Below, piece by piece: positions 44,130 to 56,398 of a stretch of DNA of 64,000 nt. The position numbers and the translations under genes were made by a program. The DNA comes from Apricaphanius iberus (Eukaryota > Chordata > Actinopteri > Cyprinodontiformes > Aphaniidae), in assembly GCA_028564705.1 (NCBI GenBank), contig JAPXFQ010002899.1, forward strand, positions 1,054,001 through 1,118,000, read 5' to 3'. The notes beneath the pieces are model-generated. The model made no database searches, was not told the origin of the DNA, and saw only the letters and a program-made list of their open reading frames with translations. Every line of letters begins with the position of its first letter. The first letter of the stretch is position 1.

Positions 44130-47100
44130 TCATCGACCTCCTCCATTGGCTCCTCCACCGCCAGCGCCTCCTCCTGATTGGTCCTGAGCGCCAGACATCA
44201 TCAGGAATAGAACCAGAGGCACGATGTACATCCACTGCAAGAGAAACAGTGAAAAAAAAAGACAAATAACTAAAATTTTGTCAAAGAATGAAACAATTAA
44301 CTCTGATCACTTGCATGTATTTGGAAAAAGTTGCTGATTCATTTCCTCCCAGATTAGGAAGTAGGGCTGCACGATTATGACCAAAATAATAATAATCACG
44401 ATTATTTTGATCAATATTGTAATCACAATTATTAATCACGATCATTCATCCAGTCCTTTAAAATATATATTTTTGTTGCACCAATTATAAACGTACAATG
44501 TTGCAACATTTGTTTGCGAAAAATAAAACTTTAGATTAGAATAGATAACAAAAACAAACTCCAATACTTATATATATATATATATATATTTAAACGTACA
44601 AGCTAAATATGTTATAGCAGAGTGCAATCTCAAAGTGCAATTTAACAGAAAAAAATTACAGCTTATACAGAAAAGGCCTTTGACATTCCCTTCATCCAAA
44701 TCCTTAGTATTTACTATATGCTACGTAGCAACTATTACTCGTCCGTTAATGTAGTAAATGCTGCATAGCAAACAATCGCATAATAGGCATGAAATCAGAC
44801 ATACTGCTCCACATATTTTGCATGTCCTTTGACCCGTATTGACTGTTCTTTTGACCCAGATGATTACGTTAAGTTCGCTTGTGGTCCCGCAATCCTCTAG
44901 CCGTTATTTTGTCTGGTATGACTTTACAACTTAAATGTTTAATCAGTCAAAAAACAACTACAGTAATCAGTAACATTGCTTCACGTACATTTATCCGCTG
45001 AAACTGCGGCGGTATCGATGGTTGACAGTTCGTCTGTAGCCATTTTTAGCTAGGTCCCTCTTCTTCTATGATTTCGGGGCGTCCGCTGCATTGTGGGATA
45101 GCGTAGCGTCCACCGGCTGCTTACTGTGGCGGTAGTACAGTTTTGGGAACTTTCTTACTAGTCTGATCCATAATGGAGATTTGGATCTACTACATTGCTC
45201 AAACACTGTTTTTCACCTGCTACATAGCAAGCGTAGTGCAGCCGTTATGAGTGCTGAGTGGCGTGTGCGCGTTTTTTATTTGGGCAGCTTAATGAAGCTT
45301 TAGCCATGCGTTTGCCCCCTGGTGGCTCGTAAACTATTGATTGAGTCGACGTGATAAAGAACAAAGCAGAAGAGCTCGCATTCTGAATGTAAATATCGTT
45401 CACAATCGGGTTCATTTAATTGTGGCCACCAAAGTCGTGATCACGATCAAAATCCGATTAATTGTGCAGCCCTATTAGGAAGACATTTATTTCTCAACAG
45501 AAGAGAAGAACGTGTTAAAGTCGCCCAGGAGGAAGAGAGAACAGAGTCGAGATCTCAGAGTCAAACACCAAATTCATTCAGACTTTGATAACTTTATAAA
45601 TGTTTGGATTTGATTAACTTTTTAGAGACTATGAGCAAAAAAATGTATTTGGTATCAGACTTCTGAGGAGGCCTAACAGAGGAAAAATGAAAGTGGAAGT
45701 GGAAAACTAGACGTGCAGTTAGTCTCGCTGATAAGAGGTTAAAAATAAACGGAGAGAGAGAAGAAATAGAAAAAGTAGCCACAAGTAAAGAAACTGTACT
45801 TCAGTGGGAATCAGCTCTGCTCTCTGCCGCCCCCTGCTGGGGGCTGTGCCGAATTGGTGAGCATGAGTAAGACGGCTCCTCCCAGAATCAAATACCACTG
45901 GAACACAGCAACACACAGTCACTGGACACACAGCGAGGCACAAACACAGCACAGAAAAACACCAAGGCAGGAGGATCACATGGGAACCCGGCCGGGCCAA
46001 GCGGGACCGGGTCGCTCCGAAAAACTCATCAGAAAAACTCACACACAAAAAAAAACACATGTCCGCTTCCTTTACATGTGATTTTAGAGGAGAAATAACT
46101 AACAAACGGGTGAAGCGTTGCAGCTCTTTGGTGGTTTCAAAACCTTTCACACATTTTGTTTCCGTTTATTAAAACAGCCTGGAAAACAAAACCAAAAAGC
46201 GTTCTGTTATTTTAGACAAAAGCAGCTGCTGTCAGGCAGAAAGTCATGCTGAGTGTGTGAATAAATAAACATAATAAAACAGCCAGAGTTAAGCTGCATT
46301 CAGACCGCATCCGTTGGATACGTCGAGCAACGCATCCAACGGATGAAGTTTGATGTTCTGAGGAAAAAACAGTGCATGGGCGGGGCTTCCTCTGTTGCCG
46401 CACGTTCTGAACTATGGTGGACCGTATCAAGAGAGTAGCTTGGCTTTATTAGCTAGATAAAGCCATACAACGTTGACATCGGGTGTATCAGCGCCCATTA
46501 TTCAGATGCGTTCTGCGTTTGGGGAGTTTAACCATTTGCTCCAGGAGCTGCTTTTGGATGAGGTTCGCTTTCAGTGCTACTTCCATCTGTCCCGCACCTA
46601 ATTTTACAACCTACTCGGCCGCATCGGAGCTCAAATCTCCAACCAGGACACCAACTAAAGGATTTCTGTTCCTCTTTAGGAGCGCCTGTCCATCTGACTT
46701 CGGTAAGTGTTATTTATGATTTTTTAAATCTGCGTTTGTTGAAAATGTTTTCACTGGACCTGCGCTTCATTCAAGATACGGCGTATAGTGACATAACTAC
46801 AGTGAGACGCTCTGATTGGTTGCCGCACTGCGTTAACTGCGTTGGATCCGTCAAAAGTTCAGCTTGCTGAACTTCTGTAACGCATGCGTTGGTACGTTGC
46901 CGTATGAAACGCAAGCGTCGTTGACGGAGCCAACGTACTCAACGCAACGCAGAGCCCTTGACGGACCTCTGACGTACTCCACCATAGACTTTAAATTTAA
47001 TCTTGCCGCAGCTAACGCAGACCAAATGTGCGGTGTGAATGCAGCTTTAGATGATCACAAAGAAAAAACATCATTTCAAGTTTTTAACAAAATACAGAGC

Positions 47101-50100
47101 AAATGTTCCCACTGCAGCCGTAGCATTTATTTATTGGTGTTTTGATACCTAGAATTACACAATTTAGCTTCAGCGATACTTTTAGTGGACGTTTTCAAAT
47201 GCTCATTGTTTCAGCCAGCTGACTGGCAGCGCACAGCAACGAGCGGCGCTACTTTAGCCACTTTTTAAAACGCATCATCAATCGTCGCGGGTTCACCCTC
47301 CGCGCCTCATCGGCTGCTGCAGGGTGAACATGCACTCACGTATTTGGCGAAGAAGGATTTCTGCTCCTGTGGATTCTTCCCTTTCTTCTCAGATTCTTGT
47401 TCCATCCGCTCCAGGAACAGAGCCGTCTCTGGTCTGTAGGGGAACGAGAGAAAATGCAGAGCTATTGGTTTTCAAACAATAACCCGAAACAAAGAAAAAC
47501 GCACACCCTTTGCTTCGGCCAGTTGTGTGGAGCTGCTAAAATGTTAGCAAACCAACATAAAATAAACTCGCACAATAAATCGAAACTTAATGTCAGCCTT
47601 TGCGACAGGCTGATCGTAAAAGACGACGTAAGCTGCAATAAATAGTTATCTTGTACATTTACAAACCTGCTAAAAACTATTTTATGGCAGCTTGAAGTAT
47701 CTAACCACGTAGACGCGGGTGGATAGCGAACAACTGAGCTAACTAGTCAGAGTTGTAAAGGCTGAGAGCGAGACGTGTGGAGAAAATATTACTGACGATT
47801 AACTACGTTGTAGAATGTTGGAGCAGCAGCTTATCTACAGCGGTGAGGAAGCAATAAAGGGGATATGGATAGAAATAAGGGGAGCAGAACTGCTCACTAA
47901 TAATAATAATAATAATCTGTGTGAGTGCGGAAAACTTTAAGAGTCTTAACACTTAAAAGCAGACAGAATTAAGTGCATTAAAATCAACTAAACACAGCTG
48001 ATAAACCAGTTCCACTTCTGTTGGCTCTGGAGCAGAAAAACAGACGGATCTCCATCTTCTATATGTTTGCTACAGGATCTACAGGTGATGGGAAAAAGTA
48101 TTTACCCCATCACAGATTTCTTTTTTTCTTTTTGTTCAATGTTTCCGATCAAACACGTTAATATTGGATAAAAGTAAAGTAAGAGTTTTTAAAATTCATC
48201 CATTTCTTTAAAGGGGAATTCTATTCTTTTTCAACCTGAAGAGGTTTAAAGTCTGGGTCTCTCTGTTTAAACTCCTGCCGCCACACCCGACCCTAAATTA
48301 ATTAGGAAAATGATGAATGGATGAAACGGATAGAAAGGTAGGACACGAGGGAGGAAAAACAGGAAGGTAGAGAGATAGGACAAAATGAAGGAAGGAAAGA
48401 AGGAGAGAAGGAGGACCTAAGAGAGGGTAGAAAGAAAAAGGATAAAGGAAGGACACAAGCAGGTAATCAAGGATGGAAGGACACCAAGAAGCATATAAGG
48501 AAGGAGGAAACGTAAAGACGTAGGACACGACTTTTCAGGAAGCTAAATTAGACCTATTTTATGATTTAAAAGGTGCTTATAAAGACTGAACATGCCTAAA
48601 AAGCTGGGGGGAAAAAAATCAAACAACAAACCAACCCCTCAACAGACATAAAGCTTCACATCAGCTGCAACCAAGGAAACACTGAAGTTAGAGACTGACC
48701 CTGGCGCGTTTACAGGAGCCATGATACTGAGCGTAGTGTTGAAAACTTCCAGGTCGACCTCGTCCTCGACCTCAGCGCCTCTGCAGGCTCCTGGCAAGGT
48801 CACAATGGAGACGCCGATGAGGTATCCAGAGACGTCGGTGTGCAGCGTGATCACGTCGCTCAGATGGGACTCCACCATCGCACACTGAGAGACACAGAGC
48901 CAACAGATGTTGATATCAATGCTCAACGGATTCCAACATAAAATTAAATCTTCACTTTGGCAACTTCAGTAGAAAATAATAAAAAACGCAAAAACTACAC
49001 GATTTATTTCAGTAACGAGCAACATTTTTGCTGCTATTATTGATGGCAAGAGTTAAATACATACAGCTCTGACGAATGCTGTGAGATAACCTTCCATCTG
49101 CCACTCCGTCTGTCTGTCTGCTTGCAGGAAAACCCGAGGCACTCTGATTCTGTAGAGACCATCGACTGCAGCCACTTCCTGAGGAGACAAATTGCAAAAT
49201 CCCCGTTTCTGTTCTACATCTTTTTGTAAAAAAAGACAAGGAGTAATCTCTCAGCAACACTGTTGTTATCTTCTACACCCCTCAGGTCTCTGTCGGTTCT
49301 GATCTGCTGCTTCCACATCCATGACTCACCTTCAGCTTGGCTCTGTACTCCTCCGATAGTTGGTTCTGAGTTAAAGAGACGCTCGGCTCCCGACCAGTTT
49401 TCAGCAACAAAGATCCACGCGACTGAAACTTTGCCACATCGTCTGAAGAAAAAAACAAAACGCACACAATAAACCAAAAAATGTTTAATATTTGACTTTC
49501 TGAACACTCCATAGAAGACTAAGTAATGAATGGTAGCGCTCCATCCTACTCTCAAACGATGGCCTCACATTTGACTCTAGCCAAGCCCAATGAAAAGAAA
49601 ATCTTTTTTTGTTTTTATACTTCTTTGAGTGAATTTGCTGGCATATCTACTCCTGGTGGGGATTAGTAGCTGTCTTTTAAAGATTTCGGCTCATAAAAGA
49701 TAAAACAAAAGTCTATGTATCACCTCTCCTACACTCCTGAATCAAATGAAAAGCTTGTTACTAGGATTCTGCAGAACTGAATCACTGCTGATGCAGTATA
49801 GCAGCTCAACGGTTCCTTCTCTAAAGTAACTGCTGCTTACTAACACCTTGGCATCGTGTAAATAGAGACCTGTTTGCAGCAAACGGTCAAAACTACAGGT
49901 GGTTAAATGACATTAATTGATGTGGTCCACAAACCTGAACATGTCTGAAATTCTTTACAAGCAGCCAAACTGCAAAGCTAAAGTAAATTACCCTTTTAAA
50001 TTATATTCTGACTTCTATATATAAATATTCATATTTTTAAGACATTTTAAAAGAAAGAGTCAAAAAAATTTTTAGAAGCCCAAATTAACTAAAAGTAACG

Positions 50101-51352
50101 CTTAATTTAACCTGGGTATTAAATTTTTTACATGTACTACGGAGTGTTAAGGCCATTGTAAACAAATTAAAAATATGTTGGAGAAAATTTCCACTAAAAA
50201 GAACTCAAATTCTGAAATTAAAGTAACATATTTTAAGGAAAAAAATCTGAAATTGTAAAACTCTAAAAACTCAGAATTTCAGAAATTAATTGCACATATT
50301 TTCTAGAAAAAAACTCAAACATTCTCGGTCACAGAAAAGTCCGAAAATTACGAGTTAAAAGACAGAAATTTTGAGAATATTCTCATATACTTTCTAAGAA
50401 CAAAGCACAATTCTGATGGAGAAAAGTAGAACATTTGTGGGGGGGGGGGGACGAAGAAGAAATTTCTATGATTAAATGCATATATTTTCAATATCTAAGG
50501 TATTTCTGACATTGTAAACTCAGAATATTTAAAAATATATATAAATGCTTTTAATCATAAAAAAATTCTTCTACATCAGAGAATTACCCTTTTTTCCCTC
50601 AAGAAAATATCTGCAATTAATCTAAAAATGTTTTGTCTTTTAACTCATAAATTTACCAGTTTTGTTACAGAGAATTTCTGACTTATTTTCTGGAAAATAC
50701 GTGCAATTAATCTCAGACATTCCGATTTTTTTTATCAAAATGTAATTTTATTACTTTTTGACAGATCATTTTCAAGGTTGTTCTGGAAAATGTGACTTTA
50801 ATCTCAGAATCTCTTAATTTTTTGGCGGAAATTTACCCAAAAAATATTTTTCTTTTGTTTGCAATGGGCCTAATACTCCGTTGTACTACATGTGTATACA
50901 ATCTATTAACCTATCATTTAAAAAATACATTAAAATGACATCGAAAACTGCGTTGCTGGGTGAGCACAAGGCTGCTTCGTTAGCAGACTAGCATGAGCGA
51001 TGCGCTACACGATAATCTCCCTTCATAGATGAAACATTTCCTCACCGAGTTCGAACGAGTGTTCAAGAGGCACAGAGAAACCACTCAGCTCGGTCTCCAG
51101 CGGATCACCAACCTGAAAAAATAAGCAAAACCTGCGTTTATCCTCTAAAGTATTAGCCGATGCTAACGCTAACAGCTAAACCCACTGCAAAAATAAAACG
51201 AGACACTTCGCTAATTGTGGAACGAAAATATTACGAGCTATAACTTAATTCACTCTTACCCTTCGACCGTTGTTGCAGTATACTAATTTGGCATATACAA
51301 AAAACAAAACCGTGAAAATAACAGAAACTTTAGCCGGCTGAAGACGAGCCAT
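44130..51352 (-). CDS. emc10: ER membrane protein complex subunit 10
   Basis: Subunit of the EMC, which inserts tail-anchored and multipass proteins into the ER membrane. Exons (minus): 51352-51260, 51112-51046, 49442-49330, 49178-49065, 48884-48700, 47433-47340, 44234-44130. All borders are GT/AG and phases agree, giving 256 residues (human 262). A signal peptide lies in [20 protein letters not shown]. The lumenal domain has [45 protein letters not shown] and [20 protein letters not shown] charged stretch ([20 protein letters not shown]) precedes the C-terminal membrane segment [17 protein letters not shown] and a glycine-rich tail, just as in the human membrane form. A second possible terminal exon is at 45897-45811. 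Introns hold a hAT element, a Harbinger relic and a foldback element, listed separately. Confidence 0.96.
44362..45474. mobile_element. hAT-type element, 1,113 bp, with perfect 8-bp target duplication
   Basis: Ends tagggctgcacgattatg and ttaattgtgcagcccta are inverted; ttaggaag flanks both sides (44354-44361 and 45475-45482), an exact 8-bp duplication as hAT elements make. Internal sequence is AT-rich with a (TA)n tract at 44568-44590 and no transposase. It lies between the two alternative EMC10 terminal exons. Confidence 0.88.
45486..45491 (-). promoter_or_regulatory. Candidate poly(A) signal for the alternative EMC10 transcript
   Basis: AATAAA on the minus strand, about 320 bp past the stop of the alternative terminal exon and just before the hAT element's duplication. 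It would allow a transcript ending here. Inferred from position. Confidence 0.4.
45811..45897 (-). CDS. emc10: Candidate alternative terminal exon of EMC10
   Basis: On the minus strand a good acceptor (gtgttccag) opens phase 0 after the AAATAC end of exon 6, encoding 28 residues: [18 protein letters not shown], a short [10 protein letters not shown] tail and a stop. Like the canonical last exon it begins with W and encodes one membrane-spanning helix. The position is 1.4 kb downstream of exon 6 and upstream of the canonical terminal exon. The product would be 250 residues. Human EMC10 has a membrane and a secreted form, but whether this exon matches either choice is unknown. No transcript evidence available. 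Confidence 0.65.
   Translation of the reverse strand, partial: WYLILGGAVLLMLTNSAQPPAGGGREQS
46292..47046 (+). mobile_element. Harbinger element with transposase remnant, 755 bp
   Basis: TTA flanks both sides (46289-46291, 47047-47049). Ends AGCTGCATTCAGACCGC and the complement AGCTGCATTCACACCGC match in 16 of 17 bases. On the plus strand at about 46530-46700 the frame reads [20 protein letters not shown], stop, [18 protein letters not shown], stop, RISVP, the N-terminal region of Harbinger transposases. Three or more stops; inactive. Lies in the EMC10 intron between exon 6 and the alternative terminal exon. Confidence 0.85.
48314..48510. repeat. Purine-rich GGAA/GAAAG tract
   Basis: About 200 bp of imperfect ggaagga, gaaagaagg and ggagaagg words on the plus strand, thus a polypyrimidine tract in the transcribed (minus) strand of EMC10. 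It lies 184 bp past the exon 5 donor, in the intron that leads to exon 6. Low complexity. Confidence 0.75.
50139..50881. mobile_element. Foldback (palindromic) element, 743 bp
   Basis: Ends ACGGAGTGTTAAGGCCATTG and complement ACGGAGTATTAGGCCCATTG are inverted, flanked by tgtact on both sides (50133-50138, 50882-50887). The inverted similarity continues inward for about 300 bp per arm: gtcttttaactc, agaaaat-tgtgcaattaat and ctgaaattctga-type words pair across 50170-50420 and 50560-50870. No coding capacity. It lies in EMC10 intron 2 and would form a long imperfect hairpin in the pre-mRNA. Confidence 0.8.
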
Positions 51353-51364
51353 TTTTGCTAACTG

Positions 51365-51440
51365 TGGCCACCGGAAGATGCCTACAAAACTTCATCAACA
51401 TCCGTATTTTCAAAATAAAACGTCAATACCGCCTGACGTT
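51365..51440 (-). promoter_or_regulatory. Putative EMC10 promoter elements
   Basis: Upstream of the EMC10 start there is an ETS-type CCGGAAG (51371-51377) and two CRE half sites (CGTCA 51421-51425, TGACG 51434-51438). No TATA box, as expected for a housekeeping gene. Motifs seen; function inferred. Confidence 0.35.
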
Positions 51441-54400
51441 TTTACTCTTGATTTTGAAATCCTTGACTTTACATAAATCTTTAATCAGACATTTAAAATG
51501 AGTCATACATTCTTACAACTGATTTCATTGCTCTTAGTTATTTCATTTCCAGTGGTTGTTTCAAAGGTTGTTAACTGTTGATTCTTGAAATCAGGTTAAA
51601 TCTACCATATAAAACAATTTAAATCAACAAAAAGAAAAAAAGTTGAAATTAAAACTCTAACATAATCAGTCTATGTTTTCCTAACTGCGCATGCTGCTCT
51701 CAAAATTTTAGGTTTTGCTGGTTGTTCAATGAGTTTATAATAATACAATACAAATTTCCAAGAGGCAAACACCCTGTCTACTTTCCAAACTAAACTTGAG
51801 GCTATGTTTTCAATAGAATAGAATTGAATCACAATATCCTGCATTACTAATTTATGTTTAGTCTCCTATAAAAAGTACTCATGATAGGAGTACCTTTTAT
51901 GTGCTACGAGGACTGTGTTTAGTTCTGTCTTTCATAGGCAGAGTTGTTGTTGAACTAACTCTGTGTACTATTTTTTTTGGTGGTGGCGCTCTTGCTAACT
52001 TTAAGCTGATGTGTTCAGTTTTTTTCTTTTCTGACTGAAACTACAATCACTTGGGGCTTCTGTCTTTAGTTGTCTCTCTTTCCTTTTTTCCGCTGTTATC
52101 ACAGCTGTTGCAGCATTTATCTGTGTGTACCATATTAAGTTAGCCCTGCTGAGTGTCTTATTGTCTAATTATGTGTTTGTCACAAACTGAGCTTTTTCTG
52201 CCTTCAACTTGGTGTGCCCTGTTTTGTTTTAATATACATAGTACACCTGGGTAGTTGTTTTGTTGTCTTTCTTTAATGGATGGAGTCCAGGTGTTTAACC
52301 AAGTTTATGCTGTGTTATTACTTTTTTTCCCCTCAACTCTGCACTGATCACAGAACACAACACATACATTACAAGTTTGTAGTTTTGTTCCACAGTTGAA
52401 TGAAAAACTCTGCAATATTTAACCCCCATTTTCCTTAAACTTCCCTATATTTTCTGTGTTCTTCATGTTTACTTTTTTTCATGATGTATATTTAAAGTCT
52501 AATACAGTAAATCCGTCCTATATATATGTCAATTCGAAGAAATATCAGATTTGTGCAATTGCAAGCACATACGCTTCCAGAACCAGCAGAGGTTACTAAC
52601 AGACCAGGAAACCCCTTCTCAACCTTTATTTCACCTACTTGCTGTTCCAACAGCCCTATTTGCAAGAGATACTAAATATTTATGTCCCGCTGGAAGGAAA
52701 GTAATTCATGTTTTAAAATCCTTTACTCAGCACTGGTTGCTATGCTTTCACCAAAATTTTAGGAAGTCAGGTTCAAGGGGTGAGTATTCTTAAGCTTATA
52801 GAGTTCCTTGCTGTAGCTGCTTTAATCCCAGGCCTTGGATGAGTTTTACTGTGACATGTTCACATTAAACTGGGAAGGACAGCTGTACACATCTGGCATC
52901 TGTCTCAAGAGACCGTTGCAGCTTTACTGCCCGGATAAAATAACTTCTTTAACTGTGGGAATCTGTGACTGTTTTATTCCTGCAACACAAAATAATAGAC
53001 TTGAACATATTAATAAAAATAAAATAAAAGGAAAAACACGCAGATGGAAGCTGCATGTGTTGACAGATCATGTCGTTACTTTAATTACAGCAATTTTAGG
53101 TCGTAAAATGTGGAAAAACCTTGTTTTGTTTGTTTATTTTAAACATTAAAAACTTTAATTACAATCAACATTTAATTGTTTGAAAAGGAGGTAGGTTGAA
53201 TTCTAAACTTTTAAGACCCTACCCGCTTAACACATTATTTTTCAGAGAAGCGAGGTAAAGGCAAACAAAAAAATATTTAATTTATTAATTTTACGTAACT
53301 TACAATTTTTTTAATTTTACTTATTTAATAAGATCAATGCAACAAAATCACAAGAAAGCAAAAAACAGAACCGTACAGTCAAACTAAACACTCATCTCTA
53401 AACTACTATCTTTACTTCCTTTACTTGCTTGGTGGAGTTATCATATTCTCCTTGTGCATGCATGGGTTCTCCCTGGGTACTCGACCTTTTTTCTGCCCTG
53501 TGATGGACTGGTGACATATTCAGGGTGTATCCCGCTTCTTGTTCAAAGACTGCATTTTTAAATATATTTTAATTTATAATACTAATATAAAAAATAAATA
53601 AATTAACACAAGAATGAATAAACTGAATAAATACATGAATTAAAAAAATATATTGTACAAGTAATTCAATTAAACGTACTATTTCATCAGTACTACTAGT
53701 ACCAATGCTACCAATGAAAATATTCATAATAAAAATGATAAATGTGGAATAAAATGAATACATTTTTATCAATAAATATATTAGGTATATGATAAATTCT
53801 ACATAAATAAATGGCCAAGTATTTAATTAAAATTATTAGCCACTAGATATTATTTATTTATTTTAATTTTATATATTTTGTAATATAAAAAAATAAATAA
53901 ATTTAGTATATAATAAATAGAAAATTTAAATGATGAATGATAATTTATTTTAATAAACTACTTACTACTACTACTAATAATATGTCCCAGTTTATTTCTT
54001 CTTTGTTTCTCCTGCTTTAATTTTTGTTATTTTTTGCAGTACAGAAAAAAATCAACATAATCACTGAGAACAGAACAAATTATATAGCATCTTCAAGGCA
54101 GACATTTATGGATCGTTTTCTCTTTTTTTTCTGGCCTACCGGCAACAAATTCTGACTTTAGCTGCTAATTGAACTGAGGCTAGTTTTGCCAAAGGGAGTC
54201 TGAAGAGTTAGGGTCATCAAAAGGACAAAAACCCCACAAAGCTTAGGTGGAAAGTATTAAACTTTTAAAGAGGTTCAATATGTTTTTTGCCAAATTAAAT
54301 AATGAACTGTTTTTTCCTGTCTGAAGGGCTTTGGTGACCCACAAATAAACCCTGCATAAAAATAGTCAAAAGCGTTCGACTGCTAAAAATGGGATTAGAA

Positions 54401-55150
54401 TCCAGCAATAATAATTCTACAGTGGGAATTCAAAACGTCTGAGCTATTTTTGGGTCTATAATTTACTGTAGCGTTTGTTTTTTTCGTCCACAGAACTCTT
54501 GTCAAATCTGCTCTGTTGGAGATTGTCTAAAGATGCAAGTTTATTTCTCGGTTTAATGGTGATACATGTGTCATAAGTAAAAGAGATTTGTTTGCTCAGA
54601 ATGTTTATTTCACAACAACCCAGGATTAAATGACTTTATACACCTAATTAGCAGAGTAACTATTAAATGTTCCTACCTTTTAAAAGAAAAAAACAAGGAT
54701 AACTATCAAAAAGTTTAGCCAAAATGGCACTACATGCAGGGAACTGCTGTTATGAATGATACAGGTGCAAGACCATCTCTCTAGATCATCACAAACTTCA
54801 CCGTGAGTGAGTTGGTTGACTCCCAGCTACTTGGGCCGACTCCTGTTGAGAAATAAGATCAGCAGCAGCTGCATGGGCGAATCTGAGGTCTGAAATAGTG
54901 CAGGAAAAACAAGGATAGGCAGCAGAAGACTGGTGCAAAAATTTTTCTTCCTCCTGATTATTTGGGACATCTTGAGTAACATTTTTCTGCAGAAGAAATT
55001 ATGAGAACTATTGAATGTTTAGACCAAGGTGCTGCCCTGACTGCTGGAGAAGGAGCAGCCTCTGTCCGAGCACCTGATCTTTTACCTTATCGCCCACCTT
55101 TTCCCTCCCTTTTAACTACTCTTCTTATCTTTTCTATTAATTAATTTATG
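51441..55150. other. Gene-poor intergenic region
   Basis: AT-rich with no recognised gene. At 53456-53552 there is a common fish repeat (ctccctgggtactcgacctt; gccctgtgatggactggtga; cagggtgtatcccgcttctt). 53560-53990 is very AT-rich with many taaataaa words. At 52230-52290 a tagtacacctgggtagtt block weakly resembles the joint of the 27-28 kb array. Frames at 52551-52793 and 52835-53149 show no known domain. The part after 54780 may be the 5' leader of the LINE that follows. Confidence 0.45.
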
Positions 55151-56398
55151 TGCCAAGCTTCTGGAGTTACTCATTAGACAGGATCACCTTTTTTCTGGAC
55201 AACTTTTAAAGGACTTTTGAAGGACTGTGGATTAGCAATATGGCGTTTAGTTTAGCCGAGAACTTTTATAAGCTGCTCCAAAGAAAGGATGCCTTGGAAA
55301 AACAGCTCCACAGTATGGAGGCAAAATTACACCTTTTGGAAATAAATCTGGAAATTAACGCTGGATATGGAAACGAGACAACGCTACAGATGACAGAGAA
55401 GGAACAAGAACCTGGGAGTTTTGTATTCACTCGGTTCATTCTCAGTCAGAAGCCACAGAAGAACACTATTCCATCACCGAGGCACAGAACAGAAAGGACA
55501 CCTAGCTCAAACTATGATGAAAACTGGCCAGTTCTGAAACTCAAAGCAAGTGACGTATCTCCTCCTGGAATCTCTCTAAAAAATAGATTTAAAGGCCTCA
55601 ACTCTCTGAATGACGACACAGCGCCCAGAATTGGTCAAGGCCAGCAGGAGAAACTTAGCAACAAAGAAAGGAGAGTAATAAACCCTCCAATGAACCACAA
55701 GGCAACACCCAGAAACAGCCAAGATCATAGAGAAAAATCCAGGAGTGTGAATCGGACAAGTAATAAAGTAAGAACCTCCCCAGCAAAGGTTCTGATAATT
55801 CATGACGGTTCAGTAAATGTGATCTAAAACTTCTGTAGAGAAAACACTAGTCTCTACGGCTGCCCAAAGAACACTATCAGACAAATTATGGAGTAGATCC
55901 CTTCTATCATTGGTCTTCATCCAGGATTTCAAAAACGTATTATCCATGCAGGATCGTATGACATAATGAATGCCTAGCTACAGAGATTAAAGAACCAAAT
56001 AAGGTCTTATTCGTAAATGTGTACAAACCTCCCAACCTTAACTCAAACTTCTTTAATGATTTCAGCGACCTTCTCTCTGTAATATGTATTGAAAATGACC
56101 AGCTAATTATTGTGGCAGACTTCAACATTCATATTGACAACCCCCAAGATAGAAGAGCTAAAACATTAAGTCATACTCTCCATAGCTTTGGTCTAATCTA
56201 GCATGTCAAACAACCAACACACAATCAAGGACACACTTCAGACTTAAGTATTAGCAAAGGTTTAAAAATATCCAAGATGTGTATATGTGTATATATATCT
56301 CTATAGTTGATATTGCATCATGTTATCATTGTTGCATTTTGTTTGAAAGCATGATCCCAGCTGAACTACCTAATCAAATTAAGACAGTTGAGAAAAAG

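Noticed and set aside
45719..46150. 143-residue minus-strand frame with hydrophobic stretches
   Set aside because: It reads through the alternative EMC10 exon in a different frame and into the intron; no domain.
48314..48510. Coding frame of 76 residues on the minus strand (48298-48528)
   Set aside because: Low-complexity purine/pyrimidine tract; composition explains the open frame.
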